Shown here: piece after piece, positions 25,701 through 34,415 of the stretch
Layout of the letters: each line of letters opens with the position of its first letter
Numbering within the stretch: the stretch's first letter is position 1
IMG/VR virus record: IMGVR_UViG_3300025316_000011
Coordinates: 17,023 to 81,022 of that record
From: a virus
Length of the DNA: 64,000 bases
Direction: 5' to 3' (one strand)
Made by a program: the position numbers and the translations under genes
The notes under the pieces: generated by a model
Databases searched by the model: none
Told to the model about the DNA's origin: nothing
What the model saw: the letters and a program-made list of their open reading frames with translations, nothing else

Positions 25701-28700
25701 CTAACCCTGTATAGGTGAGTTCATCGCCCTTTACTCCCCGTGATCGTAACTGTTCGAGCCATTTGTTGCCAGTGAGTTTTTCCGCCTTAATATCCAAAAC
25801 GGCTTTTTCAACGGGAGAATAGAACCCATTGATAACATCAAGGTATGGTGATAATGGCTTTACCGTTGAGGTATTACTCATGGTCCCATCGGTAGTAGTC
25901 TTTTCGGAATCAAACCCTCCATGCGGATAGCGTTTGTAACCTTCGCCACCGGCATAAGCCTTCATTTCCGTAGAAAGGCGGGAATATTCATTTTGGTCAT
26001 TACCTATCCCATCAAGGTATCTGCCAAAGGCAGTAGATTGTTCATGTAACCCATTAGGCTTATCGTAGAACTCTTTTGGGATGATATTGATAGCAGAACC
26101 TTGTTTTGATTCAAGTCCGTTTGTGAGCAATATCTGATAGGCATACTTTGATTGTAAATCTTCCGGCAGTCTCTTAAATTCATCCTGTAAGAACTCAACA
26201 GTTTTTGGGTCAGTTTCACTTATAAGTGAATTTCCCCTGAAACTACGGACAAACATGTTGTCGGTGATGCTGTCATAAAATTCACCAGGATTTCTTACCC
26301 CTATCTTTTCAAGTTCCCCTATGGCTACGTTTTTAGGCATATCGGCAATGCCTTTTAACCATGATTGGTATTTGTCAAACCCTTCAACATATTCCTGCCT
26401 GTCTTTGGCTGAATATAAATGATAGTCCGTCCCGTTAAGGTCAATGGCTTTTTCCCCTATTGACTTCTTAAAGTACCTGTCAAGGAAAAGGTCATGGTAT
26501 GGCTTACCTCCACCAAATTCATCCATTGCATGGTGTTCGATATTGGTAAGTACCTTGTTAACCTCTTTTGACGGGTCAAGTTCCGTCCGGGTAGCCTTGC
26601 GGGACAAATCAGGCATTTGATCTTTAAACCTGCCATGGTCAATATCATAAATCAGGTTGTCAATATGCTTCATGTCCGGCTGATACCTGCCAAACATCTT
26701 ATTGACCATATCCATGAATGCCTGAAATATCCCTTTCGGGGTGTACCACGGGGACTTCTCCTTCTTTTCAAATGGTTTTTCAATGCCTGTCTTACCGATA
26801 TAATGAGCTATCCATTCCTCTGCTTGTAGGTCGGTAATCTTTTTGCCCCGCCATTGTGGGGAATAACGCTTCATGGCGGTTTTGGATTCATTCATTATGA
26901 TACCCTTACTTGGTTCATCCAAAAAGTAGTTATATACCATGTGGAAAAACTCATGCTTTGGTGATGTATATACAATCCCATCCCTCTGCATTTCAAGTCG
27001 TATCCTGCCATTATGAAGGTAGCCAAATACCTGTTTCCCGTCAATATTCAAAAACCCGATGCCATGTTTGTCCAGACTTTCACGAATATCAGCGGCAATG
27101 TCGGGATGAACGTTGGAATCTAACCAAGTGTTGAGGGTTTCTCGGCTGATTCTGCGGGTGTCTGTTTCACGGGATTCTTCAAAGATTGGCCCGTTTTCTT
27201 CTCCATTTCCATCCGCTGGTGCGCCACCCTCATTGCCAAGATTTGACTTGGGGTATACTTCGAGAACTGTTTTTTCATCTGATAAATATTTATATAGGTT
27301 ATTATAACTTTCTTCTGAAAATGGGAACCCTTGGAACTGATCTTTGTTGGCTTCAATTGATGATAACAGTTCTTCTTTTGTTGCCGTTGAAATATCAATC
27401 CCGTTATGTTTAACAAAAGTATCTAATGTCGCAAAGTCAGGGATTTCCGCATAAGCAGCCTTAATACGTTTTTTGCCTTCATTGATACTCATTCCCGTCT
27501 TTTCCTTATACTTGCGGGATATTTCCTTTTGGATTTCAGGAACTTTATCTTTAAATACGCTTTTGTCAGGATTGGAATTGATAAAATCAATAACATCGTC
27601 AGGAGTTATATTTGAGTTATAACCCTCATTCTCTTCGTTTACAAATAAATCAATTCCTTTTAAATTTGTGTCATTTGATTTATCAAGCAACCAATTTTTT
27701 TCTATCGGATGCTTCTTCTTAAACTGGCCTTTCTTTCTCCCTGACTTTTGTTCTACTTTAAGGGTGTTTTCATCCCCAAAACGAACATAACTCTTATATG
27801 AGAATTGTTCAGCTTCCAGCCTTTCCTGCCATGGTTGTAATCCACTTTGGGATGTCAACACTACCTGATCGTAGGCAGCAATTAAATCGTTAGGTGTAGC
27901 ATACTTCGATTCAACCGCCCATTGAGGAAACTGTTCTTCACTGATATTTTCTGAATCGTTTTTCCTATCCTGTAACAAAGATTCAACTTCCGATGTTCTT
28001 GCGGCACGAATGGATTGCTCACGAGTAGTAAGCGTTTCTCCAGCAAATAACTTGTCCGCAATGGTGTTTAACCTTTTATCAGAAACTACGTTGTTGTCAA
28101 CAAACTCCTTATATTCTTTGGCAGGAACCTTTTCATTTTTGTCGGCTTTAATCTTTTCCTTTTCCTGATTTACGAAGTTAATAGCTTCTTCTGCACTTCC
28201 TTCACCTTTGCCAAATGTCACGGGAGGATTCGATTCCGGCCCCGCTTGAACAACTTCACCGGGTTTTATGTCATTAATGAATACTGACGTATGTGGCAGC
28301 AAATCTAAGGTGTTGGTAAGGAATGTACCTGCCCTGCCAGAGAGTATGTCTGAAAGCCCGTATGCCTTGTCAAACGGCAACTCAACATTGCCAAGTTCGG
28401 ATGATCTTTCGATAATCCTGTCAAACATTTTGGCATATCCTTCTTTGTTGGCAAACTCTTTTTTAAGTTTCAAACGATAACCAGCAGCAGCGGTATCATA
28501 TTCCCATTTGCCAAAATCCCCAATGATTTTACCTATCTCTTTATTCTTAAATTGCGCCCTGTTATTATGAATAAAATTGAAAAGCATGGTCCCGTCCATC
28601 TCCCCGTTTTGGGTAAGGTATGTGTCGGTATCCTTCCATGCCTTTAAAATATCGGCAATGGATTTCCCTTCGGCAGCGGCAACCTCCGACATCTTCAATG

Positions 28701-31700
28701 TACGCAGGATGATATAATTTGATTCAGAAATAATGGCAACAGGGTCATATTGGATAATGAGTTTCTGTCTCATTGTCCCTTTCTCATATATGTTCTTTGC
28801 GGTAGCCATGTTCCCAAAGACTACTTTCCCCTCCATTTTGCCAATCAACTCACTGACGGGGATATACTTTGTCCTGCCGTCCTGGTTTTTACCCGTAACA
28901 GAATAAACTTTATAATCATCTCCCAACGGGATATTGTTGGATAATACCACAGGGTCATTTGAGAACTTACCCCGGCCTTCGGTGATTAAGTCTTTTAAGG
29001 CGGCATTATGATCTTCTGAAAGTCCTTTATGTGGTTGGTCAAGCATCATAAGATACCTGAACTTTTCAGGTAATTCTCCCGTCTCATTAACCGATTTCTC
29101 TATTTCGGCAAATGCCTTTTCTGATAACCGGCTCCCCGTGGATCTCTTTAACTGATCGAGAAATTCAGCTTTCTTTGCTCCGTCTTTAAATGTGAATCTG
29201 ACGGATAGCACATCATTCATCGTCACCTTATTCCCTAACGGGTCGGTCATATCCTGACTACGCAGATACACCAATTCGGGATTAAAATAGGCTGAAAGTG
29301 CATGGATATGCTTTGTGATGTCCTGTTTGGTAGTATGATCTTCGGCAGATACATCGCTGCCAAAAGTGTAATGAGTGTAAGCGTATGATTCCCCTGTTTC
29401 AGCGAATGCCGAGGTTTTCCCCTTTGCTACCTTCCCTACGGGTTTGGGAACATATTTATCCCTGTGGTTAGTGTCAATGTAGCTGATACCGCTTATATCC
29501 ATTTTTGACGGCTTCAATAACGGGTCGTCAATGTTAATGGCTTTAACTTCTGCTTCTGTGTCAGCTACCACAACTTTCAACGATATCCCGTCTTTGCCTA
29601 CCGATACTATACGGGCATATCCTTTTGGGTCAATGGTTTTAAATACATCTCCTGCCGTTGGTTTTACGGTAACAGGTAATATCTGGTCGGGGTCAGTTTT
29701 TCCCTTTACAGGTTCTACGGGTTTTACCCCCGTAGTCTGATCTCCTGTAACAGTCCTTAGTCTGTCAATTTCCCTGTCGTAGTACCGTTTGAGCAGGTCG
29801 TCCGGCAGTTGGGCCGGAGTTTCAACCCATGAGACATCTTCTTTACGGCCTTTGTTGAGATCGTCAGCTTTTCTATCCGGGAGTGCGACAAAATCACTTG
29901 CTCTGCCGGTGGCGGTATAGTAATCTGCATCGTTGCCATTCCTCTCAAAGCCGATATATACCTTCTTAAAAATACTGCCACGTATGGATTTCGGAGTTTC
30001 GCCATTGTCTTGTATGTCTTTATCGAGAACGAAAATGTTAGGATTCTTCTTTTCTTCTTCCGTCAAATCTTCGTAATCCAACGGATTAAGGATAAGTGCC
30101 TTTTCCCCTGATGGGTCGGCATAAAAAGCATCAACAACACCTTTGGCATCTTTAAAATACTGGATACCATTACCGTTTTCATCTACAAATCCGTTTGGCA
30201 TGGCATCACCTATACCCCTAAACACATCATGGAGTACATTTACCAATGGGTTGTTATTGTTCTTCCTTTCGGTAAGGGTTAATGACTTTGCTCCTACCTT
30301 TGAGATATTGTCCGTCCCCTGACGGATATCACCCAAAAACAGGATGGTCCCTGATTTACCAAAATGGTTTTTAATCAGGATAATGTCATTGTCTGATAAC
30401 CGCTGTGATTCGTCAATAATGATATGGTCCGCACGTTTTACACGTTCGATAAGGTCGGGACTATTCAGTACGTCCTCTAACCGCAGATATTCAGGCTTAA
30501 TGCCTGATAACCCTTCACCAAGCGATTTCTCATTGCCTACCGATACTCCAATGGCAACAACGTCTTTGGAAAATGGTTCTTCTGAATAGTACGAATGAAG
30601 GTCGTAAAGTCCTTTTAAGAATGATGTGCTTTTTCCCGTCCCGCTATCTCCACCGATAAAAATGGAGTTATCCATAAAGACACGGTTCATGGCATCAACT
30701 TCGGCCTGTATCCCTACCCCTTTCCATGTGGTAAGGTATTTGGATTCCGCTTCAACAACTTTACCGAGTATTTTGTGTGCATTGCCATTATCATTCACCA
30801 TAAAGGAAAAGGCAAGGCTTTGCGCTCCCTGAATCAACGGGTCAACGCTTTCACCTGTTTCGGTAAATGCTTTAAGCCTTGCTAACTCCATGCTCTTTGC
30901 ATGAACGCCAAAAGTCTCAATGAGTGAATTTATGGTGTTGATATAGCCTACGCTTGTCCCGCCTTTGCGCGTTAAATAATCATCTCCCGGTTTTAACTGA
31001 TACAGGGCATCAAGTGACGATTTGTATTCTTTGTTATCGTAAAATTGGGTATTCAGGTAGGTATCTTCAATACCCTGCATGTGACGATGCAATACAAGGT
31101 CGCTAATAAATGCTTCAAATTCTGGACTGTCAATAATCTTGTCCTGTAACTCAAACAGTCTTGATTTTATCTCTACAATCTGGCGGTTGGCTTCATGTAA
31201 CTTTTTACGTTCCCCGTCAGATAAGGTATATTTCATTTCCTTCCATGCTTCGGGAATGGATGGAATAGCCTTTACCAAGTCATTATATTCCGGCATAACG
31301 GAAACAATACCCTGTGCTATATTTTCTAAATCCCGCTTCGCTTTGTCAATACCCTGGATAAAGTATTTGTCGTTGTGGTTGTTTAACTTACTTTCATTAA
31401 GATCATCATACAACCTTAATATCGAATAATACCTATTGAGTAAGTTCAAATGCTTATTTCCCTGATCTTCCGATAAGGTAATGTCGTTTGGGGATAAATG
31501 AGGTTTCAGTTCGTCTTTTGCGCCAAGCAGATAGGCTGACCGAACAATCATTTTATTCTTTTCTACCTTGTCTTGTAAATCCTTAATCTTTTGACGGATA
31601 ACGGTAGGTTCGGAAGTGTCGGAAAACGACATATTGCTAATGGATAACGGATTATCACTGGTAATATCGTTAGCAATATCACCACTAAGCATGTCGCTGA

Positions 31701-34404
31701 TAACCTTTTCCTTGTCGGTAGATAAAAGGTTCTGTTTGTTTTCAAATAAGTTTTCTGTGCCTTCGTATGCTTTGGATAATCCGGCAACATAACCAACATC
31801 GGAATCGGAAAGTACGGGAGCAAACTTCTGCCTGTCTCCCGCCTCCGTAACCAATTTCCCCTTTAAGTCGAGAAATTCATTTTGTAAGTCCAACTGCCGG
31901 GACATATCAATTTTACTTGATACATCATTTATCATCCCGGTAATCTTTCGTACACTGTTTAACCTTTCAACATCATCGGTTAATTTACCGGCACCCCTTA
32001 TTTCTTCCCGTATCTGTTGGACAACGGGAGTTAATGCCTGTTCCTCTGATATAGCCTTCTGGTTGAACTCTTTTCTGCGGGCAATCTCTTTGTCCACATC
32101 GGTAGAGAAAACCTTACTTGCCTCATAGGAACGATTGAGGTTATCATCTTTCAGGTTAGCTTCAAACTTATCCCGCCATGCTTTGGATTTACGGTTTTCT
32201 TCCGTTATGGGATTTGTGTTCCCTACCGAATTACGGTAATCTTCATCGGTTTTGTCAATCACCGCACCCAACGAGATATGATTTGACTTTACAAGGTCGT
32301 TATATGCCTTGGAGAAATCCGTTCCGTCCTCTTTGGTGGTAATGTCTTTTATCCTTTGTTTGGCGGTTTCCTGCTGTTCCTGAATAGCTTTTATCTTTTC
32401 AGGGTCGGATTCCGTCTTTAATGCTTCATTCCCCGATTCAATGGTTTTGCCATTAACAATGACATCACGTAGTAACCCGATATTGTTACCAAAGTTTGAC
32501 CTTATGGCAGGGTCGGCATACATATTGGAAATCTGATCGGTATATTGAAGTTCCTGAACAAACGCCTGATAACGGGATTCATTTTCCGTCATGGCATCGC
32601 TGCCTTCGGTAATTGGGTTCCCGTCTTTGTCATGCGTTTCCCTGCCAAAGAAACTTTTATTCTTTAAGTCCTCCGATATTTTCAGGGCATCCTGTGTCTT
32701 ACCTGATGCAGAAATGTTCTCCATGGTAATGTCAGGCATCTTTGAAAACAGTCCCGGAGAATCAAAAGGTTTCCCCCTTAACGTCTCTACCCCTTTTCTT
32801 GCGGCACCTTCGATTGGAGAATAAAGTAATCCGCTGAAAAACCCACTGACGTAACTTGACATCATCTTATTCGGTAAGCGGTCAATTACGTTTGATATGA
32901 AACTCTTGTTGGCATCGTATTTATCAAACTGGCCTTTTCCCGGTGCTGCGTTTGGGTTCTTCGATAATGCACGTAAGTCATTTAATGTCTGTACCCCGGC
33001 TTCTACTGCTGTACCTGATGCCATCATGGTTCCCATCCCGTGTGCGCCAAGTAATAACTTCCCAACGGGTGTCCCGATACCTTTGACAAAACGAAGTTTA
33101 AGTTCAGGAGATAATAGAGCAAAATCAGTACCCCATTTAAGACCGTAACTTTTCATCTCGTTTGAAATGAGTTTAGTTGTCTGTGCCTTTAATTCGGCAC
33201 CCATAAGTCCTTTCGATAAGAACGTTGGCCCCGTCATAAAAGCGGTTGCGCCAAAAGCGGGTCCGGCTAACATCACCTGCCATGCTAAATCAGCGGGGTC
33301 AACCCCATTTTCTTTTCCCGCTTCGGTATATGAATCCATCCCCATTCCGGTAAATAAGGCAAAGGTGGCGGCACCATGCGCTGATGCTTCCGCTGCCATC
33401 CCCGAACCAAACATACCTGATGCTTCCATTGCTCCCCCTGCACCACGGGTAAGCAGCACAATAGGGATAAGTGACCCTATGGAATATGCTGCGGCTGAAA
33501 ACGAAGAAAACATACTCCCCTGCGCTTCCATGCCAACGGGAATCTGACTACGTTTACTTAAATTCTGAAATACCCTGCCTTCACGTTCTAACCATGAGTT
33601 ACTGTCTTTTCCCGTGGTCATAAAGTCAATGAACTTATTGCTCTGTTCCATGACGGAACCTACCATAGATTGAACACCTACAAGTCCATTATATACCCCT
33701 TTGAGTAGCGCACCATACCAGTTCTCCGTCATTGACTGCGGTCCCCATGAGGATGCTATCTGACTACGAAGGACCTTTGGGTCGTCTGCCGCCACGTTAC
33801 GGTAAATGGAGTTTCCGTACTCATCCTGGTCTATGATACGTACCTTTGATGGGTCGTCTCCCTGTAACAACGGAGCCAATGAAGGAATAAGTGGTGAACC
33901 AATGCCAATAGGGACATTGGCTAACTTCTGTAAAAACCCCGGAGGAGAGTAGGGTACTTTCTTCCCGTCGGTGTCAACGACAAAACCTTTTGAAGCTGCC
34001 AACTCGTCACGGGTAGCGATAATCCTACCGTATTTGTCAACCCCTTCCGGCATCCCACCTGTGACGCTTTCATCGTATTCGGGTGTCTTTAATTCAGGTT
34101 TGTCGTATTGCCAGAAAGGGGCTACGCTGCCATTGTATTTAGTGGTAGCATATCCTCCGTAGGAATCATGTGCCTTTTGGTAAACTTCGTGGAATTTGTC
34201 TTTAGTGATACCTTCGAGCATCCCTCCTTTTGAGGCATATTTCTCGAAAGACTTGTCCTCCGGCAAAAGGGTAAAAGTGTAACCATTTTCCCGTGCATGA
34301 GTAGCCATGTCCTCATGGGTAAAACCTCCGGCAAACATCGGGAGGAAATCTCTTTTTTCAACTTCTTTTTTTTCAGGAGTTATGGTAGGTTGAGTATCTT
34401 CCAC
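19750..34404 (-). CDS. giant polyvalent protein with helicase and zincin motifs (4884 aa)
   Basis: A single uninterrupted frame of 14.6 kb. Hydrophobic patches lie near 295-400, a long helical region follows to ~1200, then an SF1 helicase-like ATPase: Walker A GGDSGTGKST (1251-1260), Walker B with DES at 1331-1333, LFLGDIRQ, and YTATGRASD near 1494. A first zincin motif HEFFH is at 2484-2488. Segments around 2900-3450 (EIQSDWGQ at 3121-3128, ITPKMRDEVAQGLPLFQ) match the PLxRFG-type part of phage polyvalent proteins. A second zincin motif HELQH is at 3520-3524. A hydrophobic span lies near 4805. Such giants are thought to be packaged and ejected into the host to protect or prepare phage DNA. 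Individual activities are inferred from motifs. Confidence 0.85.
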   Translation of the reverse strand: MEDTQPTITPEKKEVEKRDFLPMFAGGFTHEDMATHARENGYTFTLLPEDKSFEKYASKGGMLEGITKDKFHEVYQKAHDSYGGYATTKYNGSVAPFWQYDKPELKTPEYDESVTGGMPEGVDKYGRIIATRDELAASKGFVVDTDGKKVPYSPPGFLQKLANVPIGIGSPLIPSLAPLLQGDDPSKVRIIDQDEYGNSIYRNVAADDPKVLRSQIASSWGPQSMTENWYGALLKGVYNGLVGVQSMVGSVMEQSNKFIDFMTTGKDSNSWLEREGRVFQNLSKRSQIPVGMEAQGSMFSSFSAAAYSIGSLIPIVLLTRGAGGAMEASGMFGSGMAAEASAHGAATFALFTGMGMDSYTEAGKENGVDPADLAWQVMLAGPAFGATAFMTGPTFLSKGLMGAELKAQTTKLISNEMKSYGLKWGTDFALLSPELKLRFVKGIGTPVGKLLLGAHGMGTMMASGTAVEAGVQTLNDLRALSKNPNAAPGKGQFDKYDANKSFISNVIDRLPNKMMSSYVSGFFSGLLYSPIEGAARKGVETLRGKPFDSPGLFSKMPDITMENISASGKTQDALKISEDLKNKSFFGRETHDKDGNPITEGSDAMTENESRYQAFVQELQYTDQISNMYADPAIRSNFGNNIGLLRDVIVNGKTIESGNEALKTESDPEKIKAIQEQQETAKQRIKDITTKEDGTDFSKAYNDLVKSNHISLGAVIDKTDEDYRNSVGNTNPITEENRKSKAWRDKFEANLKDDNLNRSYEASKVFSTDVDKEIARRKEFNQKAISEEQALTPVVQQIREEIRGAGKLTDDVERLNSVRKITGMINDVSSKIDMSRQLDLQNEFLDLKGKLVTEAGDRQKFAPVLSDSDVGYVAGLSKAYEGTENLFENKQNLLSTDKEKVISDMLSGDIANDITSDNPLSISNMSFSDTSEPTVIRQKIKDLQDKVEKNKMIVRSAYLLGAKDELKPHLSPNDITLSEDQGNKHLNLLNRYYSILRLYDDLNESKLNNHNDKYFIQGIDKAKRDLENIAQGIVSVMPEYNDLVKAIPSIPEAWKEMKYTLSDGERKKLHEANRQIVEIKSRLFELQDKIIDSPEFEAFISDLVLHRHMQGIEDTYLNTQFYDNKEYKSSLDALYQLKPGDDYLTRKGGTSVGYINTINSLIETFGVHAKSMELARLKAFTETGESVDPLIQGAQSLAFSFMVNDNGNAHKILGKVVEAESKYLTTWKGVGIQAEVDAMNRVFMDNSIFIGGDSGTGKSTSFLKGLYDLHSYYSEEPFSKDVVAIGVSVGNEKSLGEGLSGIKPEYLRLEDVLNSPDLIERVKRADHIIIDESQRLSDNDIILIKNHFGKSGTILFLGDIRQGTDNISKVGAKSLTLTERKNNNNPLVNVLHDVFRGIGDAMPNGFVDENGNGIQYFKDAKGVVDAFYADPSGEKALILNPLDYEDLTEEEKKNPNIFVLDKDIQDNGETPKSIRGSIFKKVYIGFERNGNDADYYTATGRASDFVALPDRKADDLNKGRKEDVSWVETPAQLPDDLLKRYYDREIDRLRTVTGDQTTGVKPVEPVKGKTDPDQILPVTVKPTAGDVFKTIDPKGYARIVSVGKDGISLKVVVADTEAEVKAINIDDPLLKPSKMDISGISYIDTNHRDKYVPKPVGKVAKGKTSAFAETGESYAYTHYTFGSDVSAEDHTTKQDITKHIHALSAYFNPELVYLRSQDMTDPLGNKVTMNDVLSVRFTFKDGAKKAEFLDQLKRSTGSRLSEKAFAEIEKSVNETGELPEKFRYLMMLDQPHKGLSEDHNAALKDLITEGRGKFSNDPVVLSNNIPLGDDYKVYSVTGKNQDGRTKYIPVSELIGKMEGKVVFGNMATAKNIYEKGTMRQKLIIQYDPVAIISESNYIILRTLKMSEVAAAEGKSIADILKAWKDTDTYLTQNGEMDGTMLFNFIHNNRAQFKNKEIGKIIGDFGKWEYDTAAAGYRLKLKKEFANKEGYAKMFDRIIERSSELGNVELPFDKAYGLSDILSGRAGTFLTNTLDLLPHTSVFINDIKPGEVVQAGPESNPPVTFGKGEGSAEEAINFVNQEKEKIKADKNEKVPAKEYKEFVDNNVVSDKRLNTIADKLFAGETLTTREQSIRAARTSEVESLLQDRKNDSENISEEQFPQWAVESKYATPNDLIAAYDQVVLTSQSGLQPWQERLEAEQFSYKSYVRFGDENTLKVEQKSGRKKGQFKKKHPIEKNWLLDKSNDTNLKGIDLFVNEENEGYNSNITPDDVIDFINSNPDKSVFKDKVPEIQKEISRKYKEKTGMSINEGKKRIKAAYAEIPDFATLDTFVKHNGIDISTATKEELLSSIEANKDQFQGFPFSEESYNNLYKYLSDEKTVLEVYPKSNLGNEGGAPADGNGEENGPIFEESRETDTRRISRETLNTWLDSNVHPDIAADIRESLDKHGIGFLNIDGKQVFGYLHNGRIRLEMQRDGIVYTSPKHEFFHMVYNYFLDEPSKGIIMNESKTAMKRYSPQWRGKKITDLQAEEWIAHYIGKTGIEKPFEKKEKSPWYTPKGIFQAFMDMVNKMFGRYQPDMKHIDNLIYDIDHGRFKDQMPDLSRKATRTELDPSKEVNKVLTNIEHHAMDEFGGGKPYHDLFLDRYFKKSIGEKAIDLNGTDYHLYSAKDRQEYVEGFDKYQSWLKGIADMPKNVAIGELEKIGVRNPGEFYDSITDNMFVRSFRGNSLISETDPKTVEFLQDEFKRLPEDLQSKYAYQILLTNGLESKQGSAINIIPKEFYDKPNGLHEQSTAFGRYLDGIGNDQNEYSRLSTEMKAYAGGEGYKRYPHGGFDSEKTTTDGTMSNTSTVKPLSPYLDVINGFYSPVEKAVLDIKAEKLTGNKWLEQLRSRGVKGDELTYTGLDDMLKANPSKTFSRGEIQQWMKDNRIDIREVSKGDNEVKLQEEYDLIINAKNAIFSRVERDSNYTHFADEIWGDVDHFIKNGGEKPTYIPEKAFDQLVKLELRNNEIRTKLTSKEEREKSQTKYSAYQLPGDKENYKEVLITLPPKEPTTDELQQMAFVQYNVPYDELNDAQQRNTRSYVLASRDFYYRSSHFDEHNILAHLRLSTRVDVNGKKVLFVDEIQSDWGQKGKKEGFKEPNSITELPTGFIVEPPTKFEDYWKITAPKGYDRATQDFVFDSGNTKEEAIKNALETLNKDANKSKHTHAPFVTETTAWTKLGLKVALKQAIKEGAESISWTTGEQQNERYDLSKKINEIHYSGSNLKAYDHDGNTVIERTGVQPKDLPDIIGKDVAEKLMAQEPKGTLRSLTGQDIKVGGKGMIGFYGSPAEGKLGIVGQVAEGLWGKGSVKTKDIGTKRLINENDFTDSFVVKSPHTGDYQLRAWNDDVLSTIPIDVGNQLSKEAIQKTLQEIAIESERKINGSTTQHSIDITPKMRDEVAQGLPLFQKPIDLNKIQDNRVVQQSFEILLDKIKGQFEQLNFIKEDSDSLREKGISPTARGYVDGQGIHYNIDKVTSSTGVHELQHIWNAVYKSRNPEKYAEFENYVKDAISQGGNDVAKLSEQIKITYPELDGQQHIDEVMATMGGFTSIPAVERFLRESDSKIPETDKTFATRIYENVKRYVTELWNGLKGILGLKDGFDIGNPDLEKFFKDFTNQVLKGDKFTFTPDEMKVIDKMGKAESRSAKMPVLDISDLTLHLASDHADSLRFSKLTPEEVTDEIFNEVKKTGVNARGNYYYNEGTHQTVFPADKYDTDEKLKEAIHNQVTPKYPMIDGKVPELIQNFISFANTPIGLSATHNSKQATISDIASTVGLKDYNPQVLKTLINLLGIEQGAMDVVRYSQLPEHADPRFRSLYKDDLKGYDPIVVVHGFDKNGKADVSIFDVTSYGQGTDAVIGRQRNILGDIMDDKKYRKLGGPAEYNDSMYSYRKLMIGMQALGMDATFRKLSVIETRKNSVKPYQVNSIEDIGKILDILKAQPEFMDMVGSITIRGIIQNKRIENDKLRTPFINQLSEYLSNQEEMMDPYEEFDTKRESVVARRDLLTKGSKQAKIKALTEWQRVLDHKIGSDTEKFADPIYQLVSATLDELKRPGTGFGHIETANQIADIKGGGLENIPSPLVQRSSFIQASAGAMQMSIERTVSAYWKYHEKIFPLLEKVVAQHGIKAQPFVGTAGNLYFDHLYKDMDVVAGKDLTYGGKSYKKGDKVTVRGTVLHMDKNDPETKPLYDKGKITDADLELTNAMYDEMRKRTIADIYWQHQFTEIGSEHDDLNISEFTWEDAEQQFNDMNSRAPKGHIPVIDKSANEMLMQGKFKEGLKKYFDNIQAPDQIFTDVTKDKSMTKLFSSINQQMLDPSKTHEKIGLVEVRDGNTSHFELFDPDLNEKASHDIEKIGNYFMLKGIRDEMIGNEFLPEYNTQMALMTGWENSNNVNLRHTREFMEEYFNRYVNKQNADKRDNGGTIDVPLIGPVETADVANTAMRGMTNILLMYRFVTAPKVLIAGAFKSTVNAIAQSAANIGMPEELRSEILPTMADHLKAAGKMFSNRRKVWAIARKFHYWNQTEDSLLHSPMENLSVKKNALSAAWGMLPDNSVDQTMRVHSLVSQLIHNGAWEAYSVDAKSGDLAWDRFKDKRYFNSDGSQSAKQKAMYNALTERLKSQGEMSDSDIIPDRGDDWDIVNNHYKWYASQFVYVGIDDATKALMTNGWKGKMVGMFRMFMMPHLNNLGVNAKTGETIGGGRWVPYLDEEGNTMTKWEMNIMEGHFQSWRHVIHDLRDFKNMKDPLKYWQSLPTHRRINLGRSLVYAGALAGLVYFIGTLTKKDQQKYSYLYSELMLGYASEEWMKNPIPILGTTLRLTEVGLGQKKFSVLAGTLGVYGGYKRAVALTTP

Positions 34405-34415
34405 GGTAGTTTAGT

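Noticed and set aside
33167-33547. 126-residue plus-strand frame opposite the giant protein
   Set aside because: Antisense shadow, with no start context or family motif; the minus frame is strongly coding.
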